A program made the position numbers and the translations under genes. From Cohnella rhizosphaerae (GTDB lineage Bacteria > Bacillota > Bacilli > Paenibacillales > Paenibacillaceae): a stretch of 64,000 nt of DNA. The DNA is taken from the NCBI RefSeq assembly GCF_029525575.1, contig NZ_JAPDIA010000005.1, positions 43,380-107,379 of the forward strand. The letters are read 5' to 3'. This document shows, piece after piece, positions 45,150 to 54,844 of the stretch (position 1 is its first letter; the number at the start of each line of letters is the position of its first letter). Below the pieces are notes generated by a model, which had not been told where the DNA came from, did no database searches, and worked only from the letters and a program-made list of their open reading frames with translations.

Positions 45150-46265
45150 TCAGATCGTCTCCCTTCTGCGGATCAGGAACATGCATACGGCGAGCAGGAA
45201 GATCGCTGCCGCAAGATTATAGCCGGCAGCCTGCAAGGCGGGAGCCGCGTCTCCGCCGAACACCGTCTCGATGACGCCGGCGTTGTTCCAGCGCAGCGGG
45301 GAATAGTAGGATACGGTTCCGATAAAGCCGCCGAAGTCGGTCACCGGGAAGTACGCGCCGCCTACGAACGAGGCGATCTGGATGAAGATGAGCAGAAACG
45401 AATGGGATGCTTTGCCGCGGAAGATCATGCCTGCCGCGAGGCCGAAGCCGATCGACATCAGCACCTCCGTGACCAGCACGAGCAGGACTTGCACCGGATG
45501 ATCGCCCCAGTTTGCCCCGAAGGCGAAATGGCTGATCAGCATGACGGTGACGAGGAAAATCGCGTTGATAAAGGTGCTGCCGAGCACCTTGCCGGCGAAA
45601 ATCTCGGCCTTGGACACCGGCGCGGCGGATAGCCGGACGATCGTGTGGCGCGTCCGTTCGCTCTCGATGAGCGAAGCGGCATTAAGCGCCGCGTACAACG
45701 CGATCATCGTCGTCATGGCGACCGCGTAATAATCCATGGAGTTCGGTTGGCTGTCCGCCGTGAGCGAAGTCGCCTTCACCAACTGGGCGGGCGCTTGGCC
45801 GTCGCCGGTCTGCGACGACAGGCCTGCGCTCGCGAAGGCGGCCTGGAGATTATAGCGGTCCGCGAAAGATGTCAGCATGCCCTGCAAAATGTTGCTCTCG
45901 ATCGTGCTCCGGCTGTTGTCGTAGTAGGCGATGCCCTTGTCGGAGACGTCGGCGAAAGCCGCGTATTGCGCTTCGATGACGGCCTGCTTGCCGTCCTGTC
46001 CCGGAGGCAGCGCTATTATTTCGATCCCGCTCTCCTCGGCGGCCTTCGCGAAGCTCTCCCAGCCGGCAGCAAGCTCGGGGCTCGCCTGATCGATCTTGTA
46101 TGCCATCTTGACGTCGGCGATCTCGATGCTGCCGGAGAACGCGTTGGACAGCGCCAGCCCCAGGATGAGCATGAGCGCGATCGGAAAGGCGAGCATGAAG
46201 AGAAAGGTGGACTTGTTGCGAAGCGCCGACACGATTTCTTTTTTTGCGATATGCAGCGTATTCAC
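45150..46265 (-). CDS. ABC-2 type transporter permease
   Basis: 371 residues, same fold as its downstream partner: first helix at KSTFLFMLAFPIALMLILGL, a large outside domain, then AMTTMIALYAALNAASLIES and SERTRHTIVRLSAAPVSKAE, and further helices. It starts 13 bp after the ATPase gene. Together they make a heterodimeric exporter channel. Confidence 0.88.
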   Translation of the reverse strand: MNTLHIAKKEIVSALRNKSTFLFMLAFPIALMLILGLALSNAFSGSIEIADVKMAYKIDQASPELAAGWESFAKAAEESGIEIIALPPGQDGKQAVIEAQYAAFADVSDKGIAYYDNSRSTIESNILQGMLTSFADRYNLQAAFASAGLSSQTGDGQAPAQLVKATSLTADSQPNSMDYYAVAMTTMIALYAALNAASLIESERTRHTIVRLSAAPVSKAEIFAGKVLGSTFINAIFLVTVMLISHFAFGANWGDHPVQVLLVLVTEVLMSIGFGLAAGMIFRGKASHSFLLIFIQIASFVGGAYFPVTDFGGFIGTVSYYSPLRWNNAGVIETVFGGDAAPALQAAGYNLAAAIFLLAVCMFLIRRRETI

Positions 46266-46278
46266 GCACTCGTCCCCC

Positions 46279-47214
46279 TTAGTCTCTCAGATTGCGGCCC
46301 GTCAGCGTCAGGAACACCGTCTCGAGGTTCGGCGCCTGCTCCTCGACCGCGCGAATCTCCATGCCGTCGCGGATGAGCTGCTGAACGATGTCGTTCAGGT
46401 TGGCGATCTCGGCGCGAGACTGGATCTTGAGCCGCTGCTCCTCGATCCGGACGCTAAGGACGCCCCGGATCTCCTTGAGCCGCTCCTGATTCAGGCCCTC
46501 GACGCTCTTCACGTCGATCCAGATCTCCTTCGAGTCGGTGATGATCGCCTTGAGCTGCTCCTTGGTGCCGTCCGCGATGATCTTGCCGTGGTCGACGATC
46601 GCGATGCGCGTGCAGATCTCCTCGACCTCTTCCATGTAGTGGCTGGTGTAGAGAATCGTGCAGCCCATGCGGTTCAGTTCCTTGACCGATTGCAAAATGT
46701 AGTTGCGCGAGTGCGGATCGATGCCGACCGTCGGTTCGTCCATGATGATCAGCTTCGGCCGGTGCGCGATGGCGCAGGCGATGTTAAGCCGGCGCTTCAT
46801 GCCGCCGGAGAAGTTTTTGGGAAGCTCCTTCTGCTTGTCGCCGAGTCCCACGAAGCTGAGCGCCTCCTCCACCCGCGCCTTCAGCTCGCTGCCGCGGAAG
46901 CCGTAAAGCCCGGCGAAAAATTTCACGTTTTCAAAGGCGGTCATATCCTCGTAGATGGCCAGATCCTGCGGCACGATGCCGATGTTCATCTTCGCGAAGT
47001 GCGCATGCTTGGCGATATTTTTGCCGAGAAACTTGATCTCTCCCTTCGTCGGGCGGAGCAGCGAGGCGATCATGCTGATCGTCGTGCTCTTGCCGGCCCC
47101 GTTCGCGCCGAGGAAGCCGAAGATCTCTCCTTCCTTTAAGGTGAGAGACATATTGTCCACCGCAGCGAAGTCCCCGAACTTCTTGGTCAGTCCGCCGATC
47201 TCGATAATGTTCAT
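46279..47214 (-). CDS. ABC transporter ATP-binding protein of the ABC-2 exporter
   Basis: 311 residues. Walker [10 protein letters not shown] (36-44), signature [13 protein letters not shown], Walker [14 protein letters not shown], and the DUF4162-like C-terminal tail typical of drug- and lantibiotic-export ATPases (CcmA class). First gene of the three-gene ABC operon, preceded by a terminator and inverted repeats that separate it from the two-component genes. Confidence 0.94.
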   Translation of the reverse strand: MNIIEIGGLTKKFGDFAAVDNMSLTLKEGEIFGFLGANGAGKSTTISMIASLLRPTKGEIKFLGKNIAKHAHFAKMNIGIVPQDLAIYEDMTAFENVKFFAGLYGFRGSELKARVEEALSFVGLGDKQKELPKNFSGGMKRRLNIACAIAHRPKLIIMDEPTVGIDPHSRNYILQSVKELNRMGCTILYTSHYMEEVEEICTRIAIVDHGKIIADGTKEQLKAIITDSKEIWIDVKSVEGLNQERLKEIRGVLSVRIEEQRLKIQSRAEIANLNDIVQQLIRDGMEIRAVEEQAPNLETVFLTLTGRNLRD

Positions 47215-47263
47215 CGCGCTTTCGCTCCCTGTCGTTCATTTGTTGATCTCATCATAAAAAAAA

Positions 47264-47295
47264 AGGACGCCCTTATGTCAGTGCATAAGTTCATC
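47264..47295 (-). terminator. Terminator/attenuator between the two-component and ABC genes
   Basis: On the minus strand CTTATG-cactga-CATAAG forms a perfect stem extended by GGA/TCC, followed by nine T (47256-47264). It could separate or attenuate the two parts of the module. Confidence 0.65.
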
Positions 47296-47301
47296 CTTTG
47301 G

Positions 47302-47343
47302 CATGAGAAATCTCATGGAAACCGCTCATGAATATCTCATGAG
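47302..47343. promoter_or_regulatory. Two inverted repeats, candidate response-regulator sites
   Basis: CATGAGA-AA-TCTCATG (47302-47317) and CTCATGA-ATATC-TCATGAG (47325-47343) are both perfect. They share the CATGA...TCTCATG core and overlap the end of the kinase gene, just ahead of the ABC operon. Binding by the adjacent NarL-type regulator is inferred. Confidence 0.5.
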
Positions 47344-48458
47344 CCCGCGCGCACGGGCAGCAGCGTCGTCACGCTGAAGCCGCGGGAGCCGTCGACGATG
47401 ATCGTGCCGCCCTCCGAAGCCGCCCGCTCCTCCATGCCGACGATGCCGAGTCCCTTGACGACCTTGTCGGCTCCGCGCCCGTCGTCGCGCACGACCGCCT
47501 TGACGAATTTGTTCAGGACGAGCACTTCGACCGCGATCGATTCGGCGCCGCCGTACTTGAGCGAATTGGTGACGGCCTCGGTGACGTTGGCCTGAATGAT
47601 GCGCCACTGGAGCTGGGTAATCGTATCGAGATCGCCGGCGTAGTTCAGCGTCGCGCGAATGTCGTGCTTCGCCGACAGCTCGTCCACGAACAGCTGCAGC
47701 CGCCCGATGCCGAGCTGCTCCGCGGGCGGCTTGGATTGCTTCAACGTCAGACGGATGCGCTCCAGCCCTTCCTTGGAGATGACGATCGCGTTGCCCAGCA
47801 GCTCCTCCGCCTTCGCCCGGTTCGTGTCGAGCAGCCGTCTGGCCGCCTCCATCTGAATGAGCGCGCCGGCCATCGAGTGGCCGATCTCGTCGTGGATTTG
47901 CTGCGACAGCCGCCCCCGCTCCTCCAGCTTGATCGTATACTCGGATTGGCGGGCGTACTCCTCGTTGTCCGCGAGCGCGCGGGTCAGCCTGCGCGCGTCG
48001 TCCTGCAGCTTGTCCCGCTCCTCCTCTCGGAGGGCAAGCCGCGCGTGCAGCCTGCAGGTCGAGACGTACAGCATGAAGCACAGCGCCGCCGCCAGCGCAT
48101 AGAGCGGCCTGTCCCCGGCCGGCAGCAGCAAGGCGGCCGCGGCCATGGCGACGGCGGACTGCCAGTTGGCGGCGCCGAGACCGGACGCCGCCTCGTACAG
48201 GTTCGGGACGGCGAGCAGCAGGAACAGCGGATGCAGCTCCAGCGCGCCGTAGACCCCGAGCGCCGCGGAGAGCGCCGACAGCGCGAGCGACGCATGCCGG
48301 ATGCGCCGCAAGGGCGGGATGCCGAAGCTGAGGCAGGTGTACGTCAGGAGGACGAGCATATAGGCGGGACGGAACGATTCGTCGTGCGGCGTCCCGTACA
48401 GCATGTATCCAATAAACAGCAACAGAACGGATTTGCTCCCGAGCAGCCAAAGCTCCAT
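47337..48458 (-). CDS. Sensor histidine kinase, NarL/LiaS class (HisKA_3)
   Basis: 373 residues. Five to six N-terminal membrane helices without a clear outside domain, a coiled-coil linker (LREEERDKLQDDARRLTRAL), the HisKA_3 phospho-acceptor RGRLSQQIHDEIGHSMAGAL (His ~186), and an ATPase domain with NVTEAVTNSLKYGGA and DDGRGAD. An intramembrane-sensing design like DesK/LiaS. It starts 9 bp after the response regulator stop. Confidence 0.92.
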   Translation of the reverse strand: MELWLLGSKSVLLLFIGYMLYGTPHDESFRPAYMLVLLTYTCLSFGIPPLRRIRHASLALSALSAALGVYGALELHPLFLLLAVPNLYEAASGLGAANWQSAVAMAAAALLLPAGDRPLYALAAALCFMLYVSTCRLHARLALREEERDKLQDDARRLTRALADNEEYARQSEYTIKLEERGRLSQQIHDEIGHSMAGALIQMEAARRLLDTNRAKAEELLGNAIVISKEGLERIRLTLKQSKPPAEQLGIGRLQLFVDELSAKHDIRATLNYAGDLDTITQLQWRIIQANVTEAVTNSLKYGGAESIAVEVLVLNKFVKAVVRDDGRGADKVVKGLGIVGMEERAASEGGTIIVDGSRGFSVTTLLPVRAGS

Positions 48459-48466
48459 CGGCTTGT

Positions 48467-49159
48467 TTACTCCTCTTCCGGCACGCGGGCTTCGCCCGTG
48501 AGGTAGTAGATCGCGATCTGCGTGCGGTGCTCGAGGCCGGTCTTGTTCAAGATCGAAGTAATGTAGTTGGCGGTCGTGCCCTCGGAGATGAACAGCTTGC
48601 GCGAGATCTCCTTGTTCGACAGCCCGCGGGCGATCTGCGCCATGATGTCGAGCTCGCGCTCGGTGAACAGGCTGCGGTCGATCGCTTCGCCCGGCTTGAC
48701 GGACGGCGCAGCGGCCGGCGCCTGCTGACTTGGAGCGGCGCCTTGCGCGAGCTGCGCCTTGATCTTGTCAAGCACGACGTCCTGGAGCACGTCGTGCTTG
48801 TTGTGCACGCTTTTGATGGCGTCGCGGATCCGCTCCGGGTCGTTATTTTTCAGCAGGTAGCCTCTGGCTCCCGCCTTGATCGCTTCGAGAATGTATTCCT
48901 CGTCGTCGAAGGTCGTCAGAATCAGCGGCTTGGTCTTCGTGTTCGCCGCGATGAGCCGGGCCGCCTCCACGCCGTTCATGTTCGGCATGCGAACGTCCAG
49001 CAGCGCCACGTCCGGCGCGTACGCCTCGCAGAAGGCGGCGGCCTGGGCGCCGTCCTCGACCGTTCCCACCACCTCGAATTCCTCGAAGCTGGTCAGGATG
49101 ATTTTCATGCCTTCGCGGATAAATGAATTGTCGTCGGCGATCAGCACTTTGATCGGCAA
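48467..49159 (-). CDS. NarL/LuxR-family response regulator
   Basis: 230 residues from a TTG at 49159, six bases after AGGTGG, giving the canonical start PIKVLIADDN (D9, D10 acidic pocket). Phospho-Asp is D55 in VALLDVRMPN; the output domain has FTERELDIMAQIARGLSNKE and a LuxR helix-turn-helix. A Gln/Ala/Pro linker joins the domains. First gene of the two-component/ABC module. Longer upstream frames lack a ribosome site. Confidence 0.92.
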   Translation of the reverse strand: MPIKVLIADDNSFIREGMKIILTSFEEFEVVGTVEDGAQAAAFCEAYAPDVALLDVRMPNMNGVEAARLIAANTKTKPLILTTFDDEEYILEAIKAGARGYLLKNNDPERIRDAIKSVHNKHDVLQDVVLDKIKAQLAQGAAPSQQAPAAAPSVKPGEAIDRSLFTERELDIMAQIARGLSNKEISRKLFISEGTTANYITSILNKTGLEHRTQIAIYYLTGEARVPEEE

Positions 49160-49189
49160 AGCCTTCCACCTCGCTTTATGTCTATGTCG

Positions 49190-49219
49190 ATCATAAGCGC
49201 TGCGGGGGGCGAGGCGCAA
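49190..49219 (-). promoter_or_regulatory. Probable promoter of the two-component operon
   Basis: TTGCGC (49214-49219), an 18-bp spacer and TATGAT (49190-49195). It lies between the regulator start and the 62-bp repeat array. Confidence 0.5.
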
Positions 49220-49258
49220 TCGCCTAAGCCGAACTTCGCTTGGCTCGGTGCGCTACGC

Positions 49259-49878
49259 GCTTCATCCATGCACAAGAATTGTGCATGGCGGGCGGGTAGC
49301 ACGGGTGCGGCGCCCCTCGCGCTTCATCCATGCACAAGAATTGTGCATGGCGGGCGGGCTGCACGGGCGCGGCGCCCCTCGCGCCTCATACATGCACAAG
49401 AATTGTGCATGGCGGGCGGGCTGCACGGGCGCGGCGCCCCTCGCGCTTCATACATGCACATGAATTGTGCATGGCGGGCGGGCTTCGCGGTCGCGGCGCC
49501 CCTCGCGCCTCATCCATGCACAAGAATTGTGCATGGCGGGCGGGCTGCGCAGGCGCGGCGCCCCTCGCGCTTCATCCATGCACAAGAATTGTGCATGGCG
49601 GGCGGGCTGCGCGGTCGCGGCGCCCCTCGCGCTTCATCCATGCACATGAATTGTGCATGGCGGGCGGGCAGCACGGTCGCGGCGCCCCTCGCGCTTCATC
49701 CATGCACATGAATTGTGCATGGCGGGCGGGCCGCACGGGCGCGGCGCCCCTCGCGCTTCATCCATGCACAAGAATTGTGCATGGCGGGCGGGCTGCGCGG
49801 TAGCGGCGCCCCTCGCGCCTCATCCATGCACAAGAATTGTGCATGGCGGGCGGGCAGCACGGTCGCGGCGCCCCTCGC
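49259..49878. repeat. 62-bp palindromic tandem array, 10 copies
   Basis: Ten contiguous 62-bp copies. Each has CATGCACAA and TTGTGCATG as perfect 9-bp arms around GAA, starting at 49267, 49329, 49391, 49453, 49515, 49577, 49639, 49701, 49763 and 49825 (exactly 62 bp apart, close to six helical turns). Three copies (4, 7, 8) have CACATGAATTGTG instead. Between palindromes is a GC-rich block (GGCGGGCGGGC...GCGGCGCCCCTCGC) that varies slightly. All three plus-strand frames are open, but no ribosome site is seen. Confidence 0.97.
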
Positions 49879-49970
49879 GCCTAGCGCCGGTCGCGGCGCG
49901 CCTAGCGCCGAAGCTGCCGCCGCTGCCGAGCGCCGTCCTGCCCTGGCCCGCCCCCCTCTTCCGCCATTTG

Positions 49971-50060
49971 CCTCCTATTGCCTCCTATTGCCTCCTATTG
50001 CCTCCTATTGCCTCCTATTGCCGCCTATTGCCGCCTATTGCCTCCTATTGCCGCCTATTG
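49971..50060. repeat. 10-bp tandem repeat, 9 copies
   Basis: Nine copies of CCTCCTATTG or CCGCCTATTG in direct tandem, preceded by a degenerate copy. It lies between the 62-bp array and the clpC terminator. Confidence 0.95.
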
Positions 50061-50091
50061 CCGTCTGCCTCACAAGCACCCGCCAACGCGC

Positions 50092-50132
50092 AAAACGCCC
50101 GCGGAACGACTCTCTCGAGTGTTCCGCGGGCG
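50092..50132 (-). terminator. Terminator after clpC
   Basis: CGCCCGCGGAAC (50096-50107) pairs perfectly with GTTCCGCGGGCG (50121-50132), followed by TTTT on the minus strand. 21 bp beyond the clpC stop. Confidence 0.85.
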
Positions 50133-50152
50133 CAGTTATTGCCGCAGCCGGA

Positions 50153-52621
50153 TTAACCGTTGTTTTTGACCGCTTCGCTCTCTTCGAGAGACGACGGCTT
50201 GGTATTGTTCACGACCAGCGCGCCGTCCTTCTCGTCGATCTCGAGCGTGTCGCCCTTTTGGATCTTGCCGAGCAGCAGCTCCTCGGACAGGCGGTCCTCG
50301 ATGTGCTTCTGGATCGCCCGGCGCAGCGGACGCGCGCCGTAAGCGGGGTCGAAACCTTCCTTGGCAAGGAAGTTCTTGGCGGACTCGGTGAGCTCGAACT
50401 TGACGTTGTGCTCGACGAGACGCTTCTTGAGATCGTCCGCCATGAGCGTGACGATCTGCGCGATGTGCTCCTCCGCGAGCGGGTGGAACACGATCATCTC
50501 GTCGATCCGGTTCAGGAACTCGGGGCGGAACGACTTCTTCAGCTCGCCGAGCACCTTATCCTTCATGTTGTTATAATCTTTGCCCGCATCCTGCACGGCG
50601 GTGAAGCCGAGCGTGGAGTTGCGCTTGATCTGATCGGCGCCGACGTTCGACGTCATGATGATCAGCGTGTTGCGGAAGTCGACCGTGCGGCCCTTCGAGT
50701 CGGTCAGACGGCCATCCTCGAGCACCTGCAGCAGCACGTTGAACACTTCGGGATGCGCCTTCTCGATCTCGTCGAGCAGGACGACCGAGTACGGCTTGCG
50801 GCGAACCTTCTCGGTCAGCTGGCCACCCTCGTCGTAGCCGACATATCCGGGAGGCGCGCCGACGAGACGGGACGTGGAGTGCTTCTCCATGTACTCCGAC
50901 ATGTCGATGCGGATGACCGCGTTCTCGTCGCCGAACATCGCTTCGGCCAGCGCGCGGGCCAGCTCGGTCTTGCCGACGCCAGTCGGGCCGAGGAAGATGA
51001 ACGAGCCGATCGGACGCTTCGGATCCTTGAGGCCGGCGCGGGAGCGGCGGACGGCGCGGGCGACGGCCTTGACGGCTTCTTCCTGGCCGATGACGCGGTC
51101 GTGCAGGATGCTCTCGAGCTTCAGCAGACGCTCGGTCTCTTCCTCGGCCAGCTTGACGACCGGAATGCCGGTCCAGCTCGCGACGACCTGGGCGATATCG
51201 TCCGGCGTCACCTCGGAGTCCGTGCGGCCTTGCTTTTCTTTCCACTGGTTCTTGGTGGAGTCGAGCTCCTCGCGAATCTTCTGCTCGGTGTCGCGCAGCG
51301 CGGCGGCCTTCTCGAACTCCTGGCTTTGCACGGCGGCGTCCTTCTCCTTGCGGATATCCTCGAGACGCGCCTCAAGCTGCTTGAGATTCGGCGGTACCGT
51401 GTACGAGCGCAGTCTCACCTTGGAGCTGGCTTCGTCGATCAGGTCGATCGCCTTGTCCGGCAGGAAGCGGTCGGTGATGTAGCGGTCGGACAGCTTGACC
51501 GCGGCTTCGATCGCCTCGTCCGTAATCTTGACCCGGTGATGCGCCTCGTAGCGGTCGCGCAGACCGTTCAGGATCTGGATCGCTTCTTCCGGCGACGGCT
51601 GGTCGACGGTAATCGGCTGGAAGCGGCGCTCAAGCGCGGCATCCTTCTCGATGTACTTGCGATACTCGTCGAGCGTCGTCGCGCCGATGCACTGCAGCTC
51701 GCCTCTCGCGAGAGCCGGCTTCAGGATGTTCGATGCGTCGATCGCGCCTTCGGCGCCGCCTGCGCCGATCAGCGTGTGCAGCTCGTCGATGAACAGGATG
51801 ACGTTGCCCGCCTGGCGAATCTCGTCCATGATCTTCTTCAGGCGGTCTTCGAATTCGCCGCGGTACTTCGTGCCGGCGACGACGGAGCCCATGTCGAGCG
51901 TCATGACGCGCTTGTCGCGGAGCGTCTCGGGAATCTCGTTGTTCACGATGCGCTGCGCCAGACCTTCGGCGATCGCCGTCTTGCCGACGCCGGGCTCGCC
52001 GATGAGGACCGGGTTGTTCTTCGTCCGGCGGGAGAGCACCTGGATGACGCGTTCGATCTCCTTGGCGCGGCCGATGACCGGGTCGATATTGTTGTCGCGG
52101 GCGCTGGCCGTCAGGTCGCGGGCCAGGCCGTCAAGCGTAGGCGTGCTGACGTTGTTGGAAGGCCCGTGATTCTGCGACACGCTCTCGCTGCTGCCGAGCA
52201 GCTGCAGCACCTGCTGGCGCGCCTTGTTCAGGCTGATGCCGAGGTTGTTCAGCACGCGCGCGGCCACGCCTTCGCCTTCGCGGATCAGACCGAGCAGGAT
52301 GTGCTCCGTGCCGACGTACGTATGGCCGAGCTTGCGCGCTTCGTCCATCGACAGCTCGATGACCTTTTTCGCGCGCGGGGTGTAGGCGATGTTGGTCGGC
52401 TGCTCCTGGCCGCGTCCGATGAGGGATTCGACCTCGTCCTGGATTTTCTCGAGACCGAGACCCAGCGCGATCAACGCCTTGGCGGCGATGGATTCGCCTT
52501 CCCGGATAAGTCCGAGCAGAATGTGCTCCGTACCGATATTGTTGTGTCCCAAGCGCACCGCTTCTTCCTGTGCCAGTGCAAGAACCTTCTGTGCGCGTTC
52601 GGTGAATCGTCCGAACATCAT
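50153..52621 (-). CDS. clpC: ATP-dependent Clp protease ATP-binding subunit ClpC
   Basis: 822 residues. Two Clp_N repeats ([17 protein letters not shown] and [17 protein letters not shown]), AAA-1 with GEPGVGKTA, a UVR/M-type middle domain ([20 protein letters not shown]), AAA-2 with [16 protein letters not shown], and the C-terminal D2 small domain. It unfolds McsB-tagged or MecA-delivered proteins for ClpP. Last gene of ctsR-mcsA-mcsB-clpC. Confidence 0.98.
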   Translation of the reverse strand: MMFGRFTERAQKVLALAQEEAVRLGHNNIGTEHILLGLIREGESIAAKALIALGLGLEKIQDEVESLIGRGQEQPTNIAYTPRAKKVIELSMDEARKLGHTYVGTEHILLGLIREGEGVAARVLNNLGISLNKARQQVLQLLGSSESVSQNHGPSNNVSTPTLDGLARDLTASARDNNIDPVIGRAKEIERVIQVLSRRTKNNPVLIGEPGVGKTAIAEGLAQRIVNNEIPETLRDKRVMTLDMGSVVAGTKYRGEFEDRLKKIMDEIRQAGNVILFIDELHTLIGAGGAEGAIDASNILKPALARGELQCIGATTLDEYRKYIEKDAALERRFQPITVDQPSPEEAIQILNGLRDRYEAHHRVKITDEAIEAAVKLSDRYITDRFLPDKAIDLIDEASSKVRLRSYTVPPNLKQLEARLEDIRKEKDAAVQSQEFEKAAALRDTEQKIREELDSTKNQWKEKQGRTDSEVTPDDIAQVVASWTGIPVVKLAEEETERLLKLESILHDRVIGQEEAVKAVARAVRRSRAGLKDPKRPIGSFIFLGPTGVGKTELARALAEAMFGDENAVIRIDMSEYMEKHSTSRLVGAPPGYVGYDEGGQLTEKVRRKPYSVVLLDEIEKAHPEVFNVLLQVLEDGRLTDSKGRTVDFRNTLIIMTSNVGADQIKRNSTLGFTAVQDAGKDYNNMKDKVLGELKKSFRPEFLNRIDEMIVFHPLAEEHIAQIVTLMADDLKKRLVEHNVKFELTESAKNFLAKEGFDPAYGARPLRRAIQKHIEDRLSEELLLGKIQKGDTLEIDEKDGALVVNNTKPSSLEESEAVKNNG

Positions 52622-52660
52622 GAGACAGCACCTCCTCCGTATAATATAAGAATAGTTGAT

Positions 52661-53725
52661 TTAGGCATGAGTTGCCAGTCTGGACGAGATCATTTGGGCG
52701 CGGGTCATGTCCCGCTGCTCCGGACTGAGCGCCTCGCCGTACGCCTGCTGCAGGAATCCGGGCTGGATCGAGACAAGCAGCTCGTTCAGCGTGCCCTCGT
52801 CCACCCCGGGCAGCAGGCCCAGATGGACGCCGAGCCGCAGATCCGACAGACGCTGCGAAGCCTCCTTCGCATCGATGACGGCGGCATAGCTCAGAACGCC
52901 GAACGATCTTTTGATCCGATCCTCGACCTTCAGTCTCGACTCGTTCATCAGCTTCGCTCTCGCCGCCTTCTCGTGTTCGATAATCTGGCGGGCGACCGCG
53001 TGCAAATGGTCGATGATCTCGGTCTCGGACTGACCGAGCGTGATCTGGTTGGACACCTGGAACAGATTGCCCGTCGCTTCGCTGCCCTCGCCGTACATGC
53101 CCCTGACCGCCAGGCCGACCTGCGTGACCGCCGACAGGATCCGGTTGATCTGACCCGTCATGACGAGCGCGGGCAGATGCATCATGACCGATGCGCGAAT
53201 GCCCGTGCCGACATTGGTCGGACAGCTGGTCAGGAAGCCGTACTTCTCGTCGAAGGCATAATCGACGGCTTCCTCGAAAATATCGTCGATCTTGCTCGCG
53301 GTATCCCAGGTCTCCTTCAATTGAAATCCCGCATGCAGACATTGAATGCGCAAATGGTCCTCTTCGTTCACCATCAGGCTGACGTCTTCGCCGGGGCCGA
53401 GCATCAGCGCGGCATGCTGGGCTTGGTTCGCCAGCGCGGGGCTGATCAGATGCTTTTCCACCAGCACCTGCTTCTCCAGCTCGCTCAGCTCGGACAATCT
53501 GACGCTGCTGACTTCGCCGAGGCCGTTCAGCCTGCCGCTCTCGTTCACGAGCAGCAGCCGGTCCATCGCTTCCGCCGCCTGGACGGCGCTGGCCATCATC
53601 GGAAACGGCAGATGCCGCAAATTCCGGGCGATGCGGACCCGGCTGCTGAGCACGACGTCGCGATCCGGCGCATCCTCCTTCATCCAGGGGCTCAGCGCCT
53701 CCGCGGTATATTTCCGATTACCCAT
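52661..53725 (-). CDS. mcsB: Protein-arginine kinase McsB
   Basis: 354 residues. Guanido-kinase-like catalytic fold: SSRVRIARN (27-35), NEEDHLRIQ (120-128), and the active-site loop around C168, TSCPTNVGTGIRASV. It phosphorylates arginines on CtsR and misfolded proteins, marking them for ClpCP. It is between mcsA (13-bp gap) and clpC. Confidence 0.97.
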   Translation of the reverse strand: MGNRKYTAEALSPWMKEDAPDRDVVLSSRVRIARNLRHLPFPMMASAVQAAEAMDRLLLVNESGRLNGLGEVSSVRLSELSELEKQVLVEKHLISPALANQAQHAALMLGPGEDVSLMVNEEDHLRIQCLHAGFQLKETWDTASKIDDIFEEAVDYAFDEKYGFLTSCPTNVGTGIRASVMMHLPALVMTGQINRILSAVTQVGLAVRGMYGEGSEATGNLFQVSNQITLGQSETEIIDHLHAVARQIIEHEKAARAKLMNESRLKVEDRIKRSFGVLSYAAVIDAKEASQRLSDLRLGVHLGLLPGVDEGTLNELLVSIQPGFLQQAYGEALSPEQRDMTRAQMISSRLATHA

Positions 53726-53738
53726 GTGCCGTGCCCCC

Positions 53739-54260
53739 CTAACCGTTCTGGACTTCGCGCTCGAGCTCGCGGATGCGGTCGCGCAGATCTGCGGCGGATT
53801 CGAAATCCTCGCCTTCGATCCGGCTCTGCATCTCGCGCTTCAGACCGTCGATCTCGCGACGCAGCCTGACCAGCCCGCCGGCCCGCTTCGGCACTTTGCC
53901 CACGTGGACCGTATTGCCGTGCACCCGCTTTAGCAAGGGATCGAGCCGTTCCGCGAACTGCTTGTAGCAGCGGGCGCAGCCGAACCGGCCCAGCTTGCTG
54001 AACTGGCCGTAGGTCATCCCGCAGCCCTCGCAGCGCTGCTGCTGCTGAACCTGGGCTTTGGCGCCCGTCAGTCCGGCGGGATCGAAGTCCATGAGGCCGG
54101 AGAGCAGGTTGTGGATGGAAAAGCCGGACGATGTCCCCGGGATCAGCTCGCCCTTCTCCCTGGCGCATGCCTCGCATATGTGCAGCTCCGTCTTTTCTCC
54201 GTTGACGTACTTCGAAAAATGAAGCGTAGCCGGCCGCTGGCCGCACTCCTGACATAACAA
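53739..54260 (-). CDS. mcsA: McsB activator McsA
   Basis: 173 residues. Four CxxC zinc-finger pairs (CQEC, CEAC, CEGC, CARC) and a C-terminal UVR domain (EDFESAADLRDRIRELEREV). It activates the McsB kinase and senses oxidative and metal stress. Second gene of the operon, 53 bp after ctsR. Confidence 0.95.
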   Translation of the reverse strand: MLCQECGQRPATLHFSKYVNGEKTELHICEACAREKGELIPGTSSGFSIHNLLSGLMDFDPAGLTGAKAQVQQQQRCEGCGMTYGQFSKLGRFGCARCYKQFAERLDPLLKRVHGNTVHVGKVPKRAGGLVRLRREIDGLKREMQSRIEGEDFESAADLRDRIRELEREVQNG

Positions 54261-54313
54261 CTCGATCTCCTCCCTACGGCTATAAAGGTTGGCGAACGTC
54301 GGTCGTCCCGATC

Positions 54314-54773
54314 CTAACGCGCGAGCAGCGCCAGCAGCATGACGCGCATCAGGTTGGACCTCAGCTCGTCCTGCAGCGGCTGCTTGAGCGGAAGCGCCTC
54401 CTCCGATAACGCGGTACGCATCAGGTGCGCCTCCCGGGCGGTGACGATCCCGGCCTCTTCAAGCTGGTAGATCAAACCGTTGGCCTTGTTCTCGTCGATC
54501 CGGCTGCCCGCGCTCTGGCGCAGCAGACGCTGCACGGCTTCAAGGGACGGGAGATCCACGCGCTGAATGCGGATGTAACCCCCCGCCTCCCCGTTTACTC
54601 TCTACACTGTACCCTTTTTCGAGCGTAAACCGCGTGCTGATGACGTAGTTGATCTGAGAAGGCACGCATGAGAACTTCTCCGCGAGATCTCCACGCTGGA
54701 TCTCGATCGAGCCTGCGCTGCTCTGCAAGATCTGCTTCAGATAGTGCTCGATCAGATCGGATATGTTGCGCAT
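54314..54773 (-). CDS. ctsR: Transcriptional regulator CtsR (frameshifted)
   Basis: N-terminal winged-helix part MRNISDLIEHYLKQILQSSA with GDLAEKFSCVPSQINYVIST and the DNA-contacting wing SKRGGGGYIRI. The frame breaks in the wing at a C6 run (54579-54584). Removing one base joins YIRIQRVDLPSLEAVQRLLR and gives 152 residues, the family length. It represses clp genes and its own operon by binding the heptad repeats just upstream; heat and McsB inactivate it. Autoregulation is shown by the CtsR box. Confidence 0.95.
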
Positions 54774-54806
54774 GACAAGAGCCTAACCCCCTTTCCGGAG
54801 AACGGC

Positions 54807-54836
54807 TTTGACTTTTGACTTTGACTTTCTTTGACT
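54807..54836. promoter_or_regulatory. CtsR operator
   Basis: On the minus strand AGTCAAA-GAA-AGTCAAA (54820-54836) fits the CtsR heptad pair with 3-nt spacing. Two further AGTCAAA heptads (54807-54813 and 54814-54820) follow directly. Confidence 0.92.
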
Positions 54837-54844
54837 ATAACCAT

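Noticed and set aside
49259..49878. CRISPR array
   Set aside because: Units are contiguous and the intervening sequence is itself repeated, so there are no unique spacers; no cas genes nearby. The same applies to the 51-bp array.
49715..53869. A 1384-codon plus-strand frame running from the 62-bp array through clpC and mcsB
   Set aside because: It is antisense to clpC and mcsB, which have full family signatures, and its first part is just the repeat array.
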